NCBI GenBank assembly: GCA_033032865.1
Contig: JAWHQI010000068.1
Location: 5,456,001-5,520,000, forward strand
Length of the DNA: 64,000 nucleotides
Direction: 5' to 3'
Origin: Dactylorhiza incarnata
Lineage: Eukaryota > Streptophyta > Magnoliopsida > Asparagales > Orchidaceae
In this document: in pieces, positions 1 through 10,554 of the stretch
How the letters are laid out: every line of letters starts with the position of its first letter
Numbering within the stretch: the first letter of the stretch is position 1
Made by a program: the position numbers and the translations under genes
The notes under the pieces: model-generated
Seen by the model: only the letters and a program-made list of their open reading frames with translations
Database searches by the model: none
What the model was told of the DNA's origin: nothing

Positions 1-39
1 GCCGCTATGCAATGCTTCGCTCGGTGGGATGGAAGACTA

Positions 40-195
40 CGTAGGCCTTGAACGCGCTACTTCGTAAGGGCGGATGGACGAGTAGGCAAGAGGAACGAAC
101 TATGTAGGCCTTGAGCGCGCTGCTTCGTTAGGCGGGATGGAGTACGGGCCGCGATGCCACGCTTCGGTAGGCGGATGGACGAGTAGTCTAGTGGA
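40..195. repeat. Degenerate tandem repeat in the downstream part of LTR H
   Basis: Three imperfect copies of a roughly 55-65 bp unit containing gtaggccttgaacgcgc, cttcg and gcggatggacgagtag. It lies downstream of the LTR promoter, in the R/U5 part, as do the tandem repeats in LTRs E, C1, C2 and D. Confidence 0.6.
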
Positions 196-810
196 GTGAG
201 GGTCGCAAGCACCTCTTCAACAAGCACGCCACTAGCAATTGCTAGTGCGGCACACGAACGTGACGGCGGAATGGAAATGGACGGCGGCGCACCTCAAGCA
301 ACTCAAATAGATAAATTACACAAACACATAGACATGAAATATATATGTAAATATAACTAATTCAAGTGCCACTTCATCATAATAATGAGATCTAAAACAT
401 ATACACATCAATAAGAGAAGAATAAGGCAAGAAATTGAACGAATCTGAAGTCTCGTTGTAGATTCACGGTTGGAATTGTCGGGTTGTCAATCCGCGTCCA
501 AGATCGGTCCGCAACTACGTCCGGGGTAGAGAGAGCTGTCACGACTCTCCAATGGACCCGTCTTCTTCGTGTCACAATCCGGTAGAGGTTGCAAACTTCC
601 TCTTGCTCGATGGAGATGGCGGCTAGATCTCTCTTTGAAGCTCTTGGATGAAGGAGGAGGCCGAGAGGAAACTCCGGCTCAAGATTGGCGTGAAGAACAA
701 GCCCGGAGCACCTCTAGATGGTGGACGGCGATGGAGGGGCGAAGTCGGACGAACTGGAGTAGAAAACGGCGGAATACGGCGGGCTCTCTGACCTAAATCG
801 CGAGCAGGGA

Positions 811-817
811 ATTTATA
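811..817 (-). promoter_or_regulatory. TATA box of LTR H
   Basis: CCTATAAATTCC on the minus strand, immediately downstream of the hairpin cluster and upstream of the GC-rich leader, the usual LTR promoter position. Inferred from position and sequence only. Confidence 0.6.
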
Positions 818-835
818 GGCGCTGGAATTAAATAG

Positions 836-1096
836 TGCGCACGGTCAGTGGCGCACGACCAGTGGTCGTGCGCACTAGAATCCTGTGATCGTGCGCCTGC
901 TGGGTGGAACCTGCAAGATACGAAATTTATAAAATAAAATGTTCGCGCGACTAGTGGCGCACGACCAGTGGTCGTGCGCACTATCGTAGGTGGTCGTGCG
1001 CACTGCACCAAACAGAACTCGTGAAAAAGGGTTAAGTGCACACGATCAGTGGCGCACGACCAGTGGTCGTGCGCAATAGAACCGGTGATCGTGCGC
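836..1096 (-). repeat. H hairpin cluster in U3
   Basis: Three identical 23 bp hairpins at 851-873, 957-979 and 1052-1074, each with arms GCGCACGACC and GGTCGTGCGC around an AGT loop. Half sites (GATCGTGCGC, GGTCGTGCGC) lie between them at about 885, 988 and 1085. Unit identity against diverged spacers suggests selection, conversion or recent amplification. Confidence 0.85.
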
Positions 1097-1369
1097 AGTG
1101 TTCCTGTGCAGAATTGCACCGGGAACACCTGCACGACTCCCATTCCAGCACAACCACCAATCTAGCCACTGAAGGTGGCACTTAACAATACATGAAAGCT
1201 AATGATGAAGATAAACAAGAAATAACACCAAAACGGGCCTAAAAGTGCACTTAGCTTGGAATAACAGGTAGAGAACAAATATGAGTGATTATGGATCTAA
1301 AATGTAGTGCATTGACTCAAATACCGGCCCAGATGAGTCCATAAATGTGTATATAAATGGGACTCATCA

Positions 1370-1973
1370 AGAATCTCTCTCTCCACGATTCCACCTACGT
1401 CGCACCGAATGGAGAAGCACCCTTTCTTCCTTGGAGTCGCACCGCGGAAGTCTCGCCGGAGTCGCACCGAAGAGGATGGAGGGAGGCGGCCTTGGAGTCA
1501 CGGGCCTTGGAGTCACACCAAGAGAGGGGGGCGGCAAGGGGAAAGCACCACCTTGGCCGAAACTTCCCAAGGGGGGATTTAGGGTTTGCTTTAATCTTCA
1601 ATGCTCATTCCATCATAAGGACCCCTTTAAATAGGAGTTTACACAAAATAATAACCATCCATGATGGAGATGAAATCTCATCCATCCGCATGGTTAAATA
1701 CACACCAACATGAATGTAAAATTCAAAATTAAAAATTACAACCATTTTAATAAATATAAAATTATCATCATGAAATAATTTTATATTTATTAATATAAAA
1801 TAAAAGTGCATGCATAAAAAGTTTAATTCTTCATGGCGGTTTTGGCGCGCCGCGGGCGGAGATTATAACGCGGATTTCCAACAGCATCATCATGGAGCCT
1901 CAGATCTTTATGGCGCAGCGCCTCGGCAGCCGGGTCATCATCATCAAGGAGTGTCGGAGGGGACGCGCCATCA
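1370..1973 (-). repeat. 3' LTR of E, interrupted by H
   Basis: Closely matches 7772-8356 with a few small indels. The part homologous to 7145-7771 is absent here because H is inserted at 1369/1370. It begins on the minus strand with TGATGGCG directly after the PPT. Confidence 0.9.
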
Positions 1974-2476
1974 ATCCTCCCCCACTCAAAATCAAGCATC
2001 TCCGATGCGTGGTCCGAAATGTAGCGGCGGAGAAGATCAACATTCAGTCGTTGAAGCTCTGTCGCGAGGACCCAAGAATGGTCTGAAGGAGGGCGATTAC
2101 GCCAAAGGATGAGGAAGCGGTAAGTAGCACCCTCCGAGGTAGTAAGTGGCTCCACAGACAGTATCATGTCCGGAGTGAGAAAAGTCTTCGGAAATCAGGG
2201 AAACATATCAACAGTAGGAATAAAAGTATGCGACTTACCATCCGGTGAAATACCTGTGGGAACCGATAGAGAGAGGTCATCCGTACTACCACTCCCCAAC
2301 CCATTAGAAGATTTGGTGGAAGGAGAAGACGTCAAGGAGCTCAACTAATGTGGAGGCAATACGAGCATCGTTAAATCCGAGACGTTAAAAATAGGGGAGA
2401 TTCCCCATTCGGCAGGCAAATCCAAAACAAAAGCGGTTTCACCTATTTTCTTGATGATCCGAAAAGGGCCGGCGCG
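1823..2476 (-). pseudogene. E pol C terminus: GPF module and chromodomain-like tail
   Basis: After the stop at about 2477 the integrase continues with RAGPFRIIKKIGETAFVLDL, a GPY/F module, then after a decayed linker the segment YRFLILWRNRPPSDHSWV near 2100, which has the strand and aromatic pattern of a chromodomain-type targeting module (known in chromoviruses to steer integration to chromatin). The frame ends in the LTR with an Arg-rich tail. One stop and a frame change separate the parts, so it is not a usable reading frame. Confidence 0.75.
1974..1987 (-). promoter_or_regulatory. Polypurine tract of E
   Basis: GAGTGGGGGAGGAT on the minus strand, ending at the TGATG of the 3' LTR. It lies inside the end of the pol frame, so the pol C terminus runs into the LTR. 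Confidence 0.85.
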
Positions 2477-3307
2477 CTAAGGTGCTAACTTTCTAACGGT
2501 GCCAGATGGCAATCGTTCGGGAACTAATCGTACTAAGACCAAATCGTCAACCTTGAAGTGTGACACTCTCCGATGTATATTGGCGTGTGCCTGATAAAAA
2601 TCATACTGAGCAATCAAGGTAGCTCGTATACGTGCATGAAGGTCATGAATATGTTGGGCAAACGATTGTGCAAATTGACTTGCCTTGTATGTTGGGGGCA
2701 AGGGAACCAAGTCAAGAGGCACAGGGGCCTTGTACCCGTGGACAATCTCATTTGGCGACAAACCGGTGGACCAATTTTTGGAATTGTTGTAGGCTAACTG
2801 AGCGTGGGGAAGAATAAGATCCCATGTGCCTTTATGATCACTCATGAGACATCTAAGAAGGTTCCCTAGGCTCCGGTTAACCACCTTAGTTTGCCCATCG
2901 GTTTGAGGATGATAGGAGGATGAAAACAATAGTTTGGTACCCATTAGGATCCAAAGTGTCTTCCAGAAGTAGCTCGTATACTTAACATCCCTATCCGAGA
3001 CAATTGTCTTTGGCACTCCTCGGTGACTAACGACTTCCTTAAAATATAGCTTTGCGATATGAGATGCGTCGTCGGTTCTAGTACATGGTATAAAGTATGC
3101 CATTTTGGAGAACCTATCCACAACTACGAAGATAGAATCGTGACGACGAGAAGTGGTGGGTAGGCCTAAGACAAAGTCCATGCTCACATCCTCCCAAGGT
3201 ACGGATGGTATTGGCAACGGAGTATATAACCTGACGTTTGTTTTGGTGCCCTTGGAAACTTGGCAAGTACGGCAACTACTCACTACACGTCCTACCATTG
3301 CCTTCAA
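2477..3307 (-). pseudogene. E integrase core
   Basis: Integrase would insert the cDNA into the host genome. Visible: CRTCQVSKG of the HHCC zinc domain; catalytic core with Asp in MDFVLGL and Asp in SDRDVKY; and TDGQTKVVNRSL, where the third catalytic residue, normally Glu (TDGQTEV), is Lys. The frame is shifted relative to the RT frame near 3310-3380, inside the zinc domain, and stops at LAP followed by TAG near 2477. Family assignment is secure; activity is very unlikely. Confidence 0.9.
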
Positions 3308-5796
3308 CTTTGGCCAATAAAACTTTTCCTCAACCAGGGTGATAGTCTTATCTCTACCGAAAGGCCACTCAACCCGCCACTATGCAGTTCCCAGATGATA
3401 TGGAGACGTAGAGATGACTGCGGAATACATAATTTCCCATGCCAAAAGAGGTAACCATCCTTGATAACAAACGCAGTAATAGTGGTGGGGGAACTATCCT
3501 GGGCAGATAGGTAAGAATCCTGAAAATCCGGGCATATAGCGTACTCATCTTTGATTCGCTCGAACCCGACAACGTTAACCTCCATAGTGGTGACTAAAAG
3601 GGATAGGCGACTAAGAGCATCCGCAACCCGATTGTCCACTCCCTTAAGGTGTTTGAGATTAAAAGTGTAACCCTGTAGGAAGGATACCCACTTGGGGTGA
3701 CGCGGGCTGATTTTATGTTGGCCATTGATAAATCGTAATGCTTCATGATCGGAGAGGATCACGAACTCCTTAGAGAGGAGATAATTCTGCCAGTGGTGCA
3801 AGCATCTAATGACTGCATAAAATTCCCTATCATAGTTGGAATAATTCAATTTAGCGCCCGCCAACTTTTCACTAAAGAAACTCACAGGGTGCCCTTCCTG
3901 ACTCAATACACCTCCTATCCCCACGCCCGAAGCGTCACAAGTAAGCTCAAGGACTTTCGAGAAATCAGGTAGACGTAAGACGGGTGCCTCAGTCTTAAGC
4001 TCTTTGATGCGTTGGAAAGCGAAGGTGGCGGACTTCGTCCAAGTAAACTCACCTTTTTTCATGCAGTCACTAATGGGGGCCATGATGTTGCTAAAGTCTT
4101 TGATGAAACGGCTGTAGAAAGTTGCCAACCCATGGAAGCTCCTCACCTCACATATCATGGTCGGCACAGGCCAGTCCTTAATCACCTTAACCTTGCTAGG
4201 GTCGACTCTAATGCCCTCCGTTCCAACGATGTAGCCTAAAAACTCCACCTCCGTAACATGGAAAGTGCATTTCTTGAGATTCAGAAATAAAGTTTCCTTC
4301 CGTAGGGTGGAAAGAACCACTCTCATGTGGGAGATGTGCTCGGTGGTAGTAGTGATATAAACCAAGATGTCATCGAAGTAGACAACTATAAACTTCCCCA
4401 TGAATGGCTGAAAGACATGCGTCATCATCCGAGAGAATGTGCTGGGGGCATTGGATAGCCCGAAGGGCATCACAAGACACTCGTATAACCCGTCCTTAGA
4501 CTTGAACGTCGTCTTCCACTCATCTCCCTCGCGGATCCTTATCTGGTGATAGCCGCTCCGTAAATCTAACTTAGAAAATATCGTGGCGCCAGACAAGACA
4601 TCTAGAAGGTCATCTAAGCGCGGTATAGGAAATCGGTACTTGATAGTGATTTTGTTGATAACGCGGCTATCAACACACATCCGCCACGTACCATCCTTCT
4701 TGGGGGCAAGAAGGGCTGGCACCGCACAAGGACTCATGCTAGTCCTGATGAATCCCTTTTTCATCAAATCCTCGATCTGAGTCTGCAGCTCTTTGTGGGC
4801 CGCGGGATGAAGCCTATATTGGGGTTGGTTTGGCAGGGACAAACCCGGAATGAGATCTATCGCATGTTGTATGTTCCTCAAGGGAGGTAACACAGAAGGC
4901 AACTCGTCTGGGTACACGTCCATATATTCATCCAAAAGTGCTCGTAACTCCCTAGGCAACTCCTCCAACGCTTCTGATTCACCCTTCGCACTCAGAAGAA
5001 CTAAAGCGTACATAACTCCCTCAAGAAAAGGATCTCTCACAAACTCTCTCCTACCAACTAGGCTTAAAGCCTTCCTCTCGGCCGGGACAGTAGTGTCCTT
5101 AGCCAAAGCTACCGGCTCCTTCGGAACGGTCGATCTCAATGTGATGGTCTTACCGTTGAATTTGAATTCATAAGTATTGGCTAGACCAAAATGTGTGACG
5201 TCACGGTCATAAAGCCAAGGGCGGCCTAATAACACGTGGCACGCGTCCATGGGAAGAACGTCACACCAGACCTCATCCGCGTAAGATTTAAAGGTAAGAG
5301 GGACCAGGCAACGCTTACTAACCCGGACGGTAACCTTGCTAATCCAAGCTAACTGATAGGGTGTGGGGTGTGGTTCTGTGGTCAGATTCATACGCTTAAC
5401 GACGTTCTCAGAGATAACATTCACACAGCTACCGCTATCTATAATGAGCTTGCACAGCTTGTCACCACTCTTAAAGATCAGAGAAAAGATACTCGTCCTC
5501 CTCCAGTCATCTAGTGGACGTGGAGTGGTCAGAATACAACGCATCACCATTAGGGGGGAATCGTCTTCCAAATCGCTTGGGACCCCTTCGGGGTCGCTCT
5601 CCTCAGCGGCCTCATACACATAATCAGTATAATCAGCGGCCATGTCTAAGAAAGCAATGACCTTAGTCTTAGTTGGGCAGTCAAAGGCATAGTGGCCTTG
5701 AACACCGCAAGAATAACACATGGTATTGGCCTTGCTAACTTTCCCAATGGGAACACGCTCACTCGTTGGGTTCCTAGTGTTCCTAGCTGTGATCAC
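3304..5796 (-). pseudogene. E pol: zinc knuckle, protease, RT, RNase H, start of integrase
   Basis: An open stretch of 830 codons. Order from the N end: CCHC knuckle CYSCGVQGHYAFDC (about residue 27), aspartic protease with IIDSGS (about 118), reverse transcriptase with KLDLRSGYHQIRI and catalytic FDDILVY (about 478), RNase H starting at CDASGVGIGG with a later DHEAL, and the first part of the integrase zinc domain. It is in the same frame as gag, separated from it by one TGA at 5857-5859, as expected for the single gag-pol frame of chromoviruses. It runs out of frame within the integrase zinc domain, so the polyprotein is broken. Confidence 0.93.
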
Positions 5797-5856
5797 GACG
5801 GATTTAGACTCGGTGGTTCTAGATTTTCCCCTGTCTAGATAGGTGGAAGAAGACGC

Positions 5857-6705
5857 TCAAACGGTGGTCTTATTCCTCGTGTGGGAATAACGGGAGTGAT
5901 CCTTGGCGGCTAAGTGTTTTTCAATGTCCAGGGCGGCATTGAAAGTCGTGTTCAGATCTGTGTGCCCGTAGCGCAAGAGCTTCTGCTGGATGTCGGGTTG
6001 AAGCCCCTTACGAAACCTGGATAATGTGACCTCTGGGGGTTGCCTAAGCTCGCAACGCACCATACGGTCTTTCAACTCTCCCATATACTCAGCCACCGAA
6101 TTTGAACCTTGCCGCAGGGTGGCTAGTTCATCGAACATTTGGGTTCGGTGGTAAGCGGGAACGTATTGGTCGGTGAGCAAATTTTTCATCACCGCCCATT
6201 CGATAGGTGGGACTTCCTGTCCGACTCCCAACTTCCTTTCCTCATTCAGCCAAAAGGTTTTCGCACGATCTGTCAACTTCATGCGGGCGACTTGGACCTT
6301 TTGGAGATCCGTGAGATTGTGCCACTGGTAGTAACATTCCATATCAACTACCCAGCTAAGGAAGACCTGGGGGTCTCCCATGCCATCGTAGGTGGGGGCA
6401 TCAATCTTGATGGCTCTAGTGATATCGAAACCACGCTCGGGGCGGCGTTCTCGAGGAGGCACTTGGGGATAGCCCCCATTAGAATCTGAATCAGTGACCG
6501 GTTGGTGCTGGTTGGGCCCCTCAACATCACCGGGTGGTGGTGGCGGTCCTCCTTGATTCCGTAAGATTTGTTCTAACATCGTCCTAAGGTCAGTCAGCTC
6601 GGTGCGTAGGCCTTCTATGGCCTCGGTGTTGGGATCGTTGTGCTGATTCGCGGCCATCCTAGACATAGACGGTGTCGTGTACTCCGTGCCTAGCATAGTT
6701 CGCAT
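5857..6705 (-). CDS. E gag
   Basis: Gag forms the particle and packages the element RNA. 282 codons from ATG at 6705; an N-terminal helical segment and Pro-rich linker (GGPPPPPGD) precede a Retrotrans_gag-type core with APTYDGMGDPQVFLSW near residue 105 and a helical end. The frame stops at TGA 5857-5859 and the same frame goes on into pol, so this is either one nonsense mutation in a fused gag-pol or, less likely, programmed readthrough. The leader 6706-7126 precedes it. Confidence 0.9.
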   Translation of the reverse strand: MRTMLGTEYTTPSMSRMAANQHNDPNTEAIEGLRTELTDLRTMLEQILRNQGGPPPPPGDVEGPNQHQPVTDSDSNGGYPQVPPRERRPERGFDITRAIKIDAPTYDGMGDPQVFLSWVVDMECYYQWHNLTDLQKVQVARMKLTDRAKTFWLNEERKLGVGQEVPPIEWAVMKNLLTDQYVPAYHRTQMFDELATLRQGSNSVAEYMGELKDRMVRCELRQPPEVTLSRFRKGLQPDIQQKLLRYGHTDLNTTFNAALDIEKHLAAKDHSRYSHTRNKTTV

Positions 6706-7126
6706 TCAGGTTCAGGAAAATTTTGGGAAGATGATTTTTCCTAGGGCTGTAGCTAGATTGAACATAGGATATTTTTATAGATTCCTGATGTGCGTAATAC
6801 GTGGATCGTTAAAATTTTTTTTTTTCTGAATTTTGACAAACATTTCAGATTTCAGACCGCTATTCGCACACCACCTAGACGTATTTACGACGGTTCCAAT
6901 TTTCAGGCCGACCTAACGAGGACGAATCAAAAAAGTTTCAGTTTTAATGTTGCTGGAAACACGTGCAGGAAGGTACAGAAAAAAATTTCAGATTTTTCTG
7001 ACATGTTTTAAATTTCTGAGTTTTTACTAAACGCAGACCAATCCGAAAATTTTCATATTTTCCTATTGATTTGAACGACCAACAAGGATCACAGCGAGGA
7101 TGTTTGCAACGTGGGAGTTGAAACGA
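6706..7126 (-). other. E untranslated leader
   Basis: Between PBS and gag start. AT-rich, without a recognisable frame or strong hairpin. It probably holds the packaging signal, which I cannot locate. Confidence 0.6.
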
Positions 7127-7141
7127 CCGGCTTTGATACCA
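7127..7141 (-). promoter_or_regulatory. Primer-binding site of E
   Basis: TGGTATCAAAGCCGG on the minus strand, three bases downstream of the LTR end CATCA. Complementary to the 3' end of initiator tRNA-Met with one mismatch (A for G in TGGTATCAGAGCC). Confidence 0.88.
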
Positions 7142-7144
7142 AAT

Positions 7145-8356
7145 TGATGTAGGGGTACCGTGACGACGTGGACGTTACTCTAACAGACAACATTCATCAC
7201 AGAAAATAACATAACAAGAAAGAGCTCCGACCAAAGCGAACGAAAAGGGGTCGGTTGGCTCTCCAAATCTGATAGATAAAATATGCGGGACTCGATACAA
7301 CGTCCTTAGGACCTACCTCTCTGACAAGCACACAACTCATCGTAAGCCGGACTCGATTCAACGTCCTTAAGACCTACCTCTCCAACAAGCACAGAACTCA
7401 CCGCACCTACACAAGCATCTATTCCATCAATCGATTCATTCAAAACACAGCGGAAATTTTCCTGGAGCGGTGGTGAACATTCAAGTGGCGATAAAGCGTT
7501 AGTTGAGATTAACTCCCTTGTTAGCGCCAAGTGCGCCAATCTTGGAGAGCAAATCAAGGCTAGGCCAAGCTTCGCTCCCGCACCGGATCTACCCGATCCG
7601 AACAACAAGAGATTCAATAACAACACTTAGATTTCAGAATTTTGCAAGCGAGAAAATTAAAGCCACGGATAAAACGATTCGACAAAACCTCCACAAACTA
7701 AGCGTAGAAAGAATCACTAGCAAGAAGAGGGGTTACCCAACCAAAAAGATGAACACACAAGATAAGGTGGGAGAATCTCTCTCTCCACGATTCCACCGAC
7801 GTCGCACCGAATGGAGAAGCACCCTTTCTTCCTTGAAGTTGCACCGCGGAAGTCTCACCGGAGTCGCACCGAAGAGGATGGAGGGAGGCGGCCTTGGAGT
7901 CACACCAAGAGAGGGGGCGGCAAGGGGAAAGCACCACCTTGGCCGAAACTTCCCAAGGAGGGATTTAGGGTTTGCTTTAATCTTCAATGCTCATTCCATC
8001 ATAAGGACCCCTTTAAATAGGAGTTTACACAAAATAATAACCATCCATGATGGAGATGAAATCTCATCCATCCGCATGGTTAAATACACACCAACATGAA
8101 ATTAAAAATTCAAAATTAAAAATTACAACCATTTTAAATATAAAATTATCATCTTGAAATAATTTTATATTTATTAATATAAAATAAAATTGCATGCATA
8201 AAAGTTTAATTCTTCATGGCGGTTTTGGCACGCCGCGGGCAGAGATTATAACGTGGATTTCCAACAGCATCATCATGGCACCTCAGATCTTTGTGGCGCA
8301 GCGCCTCGGCAGCCGGGTCATCATCATCAAGGAGTGTCGGAGGGGACGCGCCATCA
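7145..8356 (-). repeat. 5' LTR of E (1.2 kb)
   Basis: TGATG at 7145 and CATCA at 8356 form 5 bp terminal inverted repeats. Its right half matches the left copy at 1370-1973. A TATA-like TATTTAA lies near 8012-8018. No palindrome cluster of the kind seen in the other LTRs is evident. Confidence 0.9.
7288..7400 (-). repeat. Two-copy 61 bp tandem repeat in LTR E
   Basis: Copies start at 7288 and 7349 (ggactcgat...caacgtcctta...gacctacctctc). It lies in the R/U5 part. Confidence 0.8.
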
Positions 8357-8391
8357 GGCCTACTGATCCAACAAGTGGTATCAGAGCCAGG
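8357..8391 (+). promoter_or_regulatory. G 5' LTR stub and primer-binding site
   Basis: The 5' LTR ends ATCCAACA at 8373; PBS TGGTATCAGAGCCAGG follows at 8376-8391, complementary to initiator tRNA-Met. The stub ggcctactg before ATCCAACA does not match the 3' LTR end (gcgcacaccc), so the two LTR ends differ. Confidence 0.85.
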
Positions 8392-8422
8392 TTATTCTAA
8401 ATCGGTCTAACAACCGGGAATA

Positions 8423-9880
8423 ATGACGTCTCATGATCTCGCTTCTATTAGTGGGGTAAAGTTTTATGAAGAAGAAAAATCTCTTAAACCACCTTTATTC
8501 GAAGGGAGAAATTATAAAGGGTGGAAACTTTTTATGGAAAAGTTTATTAAAAATTTAGATATCAATGCATGGGATATTACAATAGTTAGACCAGCGAATG
8601 AATCAAATAAACAGGAACGTCATCTAAATGCAAATGCTTTAAATAGTATATTCTGTGCTTTATCTCAAGAAATTATCAAATTGATATATTGTTTTTCTAG
8701 TGCATACAAAGTATGGAAATTTCTTGAAGAAATGTTTGATTATCCATCTACAGGTATGGAACAAACGCAAGAAGTAGAGAACATACAAGATTGCACAAAT
8801 GGTCAAAAAGCTCATCTCATGATGGATCAATGGAGTGCACATCATGTGGAAATGAAGAAATCTTATCTTTGGAAGAGGAATGTCAAATAGATGAAGATAA
8901 CAAAGAAAATCTATGCTCAAATCTCACAACATCCAAAAGCACTGTAAGAAAATCAAATCCTCTTATTGTTTGCAATTCTATTTCTACTTTACAATTGCTA
9001 CAAATTTAAAAGCGCAAAAATTAAGAAATTACAAAGTGCGAATTGTAAATTGCGCATAAAATAAAGATTTAAAAGCAAAAGTTAAAGTAGAACCAAATTC
9101 TGATTTATCTAGTTTTTCCCATGAAAATATAAAACCTTGTTTTGATTGTAATAATAGCAAAGAAAAATTCATGGTTTTTGAAAAAGAACTATTAATTGTA
9201 AAAGAACATAATGAAAAATTATCCTTAGAAAATTTATCTTTGAAAAGTGTTTGTGCTACATGCAAAAGTTATAAAATTAAAATTATAATCAAAAAGATGG
9301 ATGAAACATTTGAGGAATTTAGAAATAATTATCAAACTCATATCGACTCTGTTGTTTCCACTCTTAAAAATAGCACAAGTGCCTATAATAAAGCTAGACA
9401 TAATGTGATGATCAAAAATGATGAATTAAAATAAAAAATCAACTTGCTTATGAAAATTATAAATACAAATTCACAATATCAAGCTATATCTACAAACAAG
9501 TTGAATATGAATATGAATATCTTAACTTAGCCTAATAATGAGAGTAAGAAACACAAAGTATTTGTAAATCAAAATCAAAATCATCATTATTTACAAAATC
9601 ATGTTTCTCCCAACTTAAAATTAAATTTACACAAATTTCCTATAAACGATACTTTCAATTATAATCTTTAAAATAAAAATAATCACAATGGAATTTTGAT
9701 GTATATAACACTAAACCAAGGTTTGAATGGAGACCCAAAATTAAAAACGAAACATTAACTTCACATGAAAGGACCCATTCATCACTATCTACCCACAAAC
9801 CAACACGATATATTTGGGTACCCAAAGGAATCACCATGCTTGGTCCCCTTTGGATACCTAAATCTTTTGTTCAATAAGAT
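8423..9880 (+). pseudogene. G gag, decayed
   Basis: ATG at 8423 opens 155 codons with the copia gag (UBN2-type) signature: PPLFEGRNYKGWKLFMEKFI near residue 27, ALNSIFCALSQE near 75, and KVWKFLEEMF near 100. Downstream, frames shift repeatedly: an acidic segment, a coiled-coil-like part (9171-9434) and a final IWVPKG motif near 9810, characteristic of the gag end in Sirevirus-like elements. No zinc knuckle is visible. Confidence 0.82.
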
Positions 9881-10340
9881 ATCATTAAATACATGAAGTA
9901 GAATTCTTTTAAAATCATAAATTCAAATTTCTACTTCATAATATGCTTCAATGACCTTTATCTTATTTTTTGTTTTCTTATTTCTAAAAGCTAGCATGGT
10001 ATGGTCATCATATAGACACAAGATTTTATCACTTAAAAATTAATAAATCAAATTATCAAATTTAATGTCATACTTTTTATTTCTGATGACCAATCTATCC
10101 TTCCTAAACTCATTGCCTATATATATATCATATAAAATGAATTCAAAATTTAGTATGTGATATTGAAATCTCAAATCATATGATTTCAAATTTATACCAC
10201 TTCATATGATTTCAAATTTGCTTAAACATCTCCACTTCTTATGATTTCAAATTTATAAATAAAAACGTAAGACAAAATTTTCAAAATTGCTAAAGAAGGA
10301 CCAGATAAAGATAGCCAAACATCCAAAAAAAACCAAATTA
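9881..10340. repeat. AT-rich stretch with short tandem repeat
   Basis: No gene seen. At about 10140-10260 the phrase CATATGATTTCAAATTT recurs four times with variation. Confidence 0.6.
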
Positions 10341-10347
10341 AACAAAA

Positions 10348-10395
10348 TATGTAGCGCTAGCACTAGCTGGTAGCGCCGAAACTAGCAGAAAGTGT
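10348..10395. repeat. Internal GCGCTAGC cluster of G, left
   Basis: gtagcgctagcactagc, ggtagcgcc and actagcag in 48 bp: the same motif as the U3 cluster of the G 3' LTR. It lies just downstream (minus sense) of the antisense frame. Confidence 0.65.
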
Positions 10396-10554
10396 CCAAG
10401 AACATGTTTTCAACTCCTGTATTTTTACACAAACTCAAATATAAGTTACCCCCAAGACATTCCTATTCCCCTAATCAGTCTCATCTATCTCCTCCACACT
10501 GGGACTTGGGGATCATCATTTGTGACTCCTCCAAATCAAATGACGTGGTGGATC

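Larger units (their letters stand above)
1..1369 (-). mobile_element. LTR of element H (right end of an LTR retrotransposon or solo LTR)
   Basis: Read on the minus strand this is a complete-looking LTR start: TGATGAGTCC at 1369, a U3 with three identical hairpins, a TATA box near 814, then a GC-rich transcribed part. Right of 1369 the 3' LTR of element E resumes exactly where its partner LTR reads on (agaatctct at 1370 matches 7772), so H is inserted in E and AGAAT (1370-1374) should be its target duplication. The left end of H is outside the window, so whether it is a solo LTR or has a body is unknown. The family is not recognised. Confidence 0.7.
1370..8356 (-). mobile_element. Element E: Ty3/gypsy chromovirus
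   Basis: Minus-strand element with 5' LTR 7145-8356, initiator-Met PBS 7127-7141, gag, pol, PPT 1974-1987 and a 3' LTR cut at 1370 by H. LTR ends are TGATG/CATCA. Domain order gag-zinc knuckle-PR-RT-RNase H-integrase-chromodomain-like end is that of a chromovirus. It lies 17 bp inside the 3' end of the G 5' LTR; right flank GGCCT (8357-8361) should be duplicated left of the window. Confidence 0.9.

Noticed and set aside
569..796. Open frame of 75 codons on the plus strand
   Set aside because: It runs against the LTR H transcript through GC-rich leader sequence, with no domain; a chance frame.
838..1096. Regularly spaced identical hairpins resembling a CRISPR array
   Set aside because: Only three units with non-uniform, partly similar spacers, inside a plant LTR with TATA box; no cas-like gene. 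It is a U3 repeat.
3745..5623. Several plus-strand frames of 65-107 codons
   Set aside because: They are shadows of the well supported pol frame of E on the minus strand.
7127..7141. Possible tRNA gene pieces at TGGTATCA sequences (also 8376, 17265, 44983, 53192)
   Set aside because: Only the last bases of a tRNA acceptor arm are complemented, directly beside LTR ends; these are primer-binding sites.
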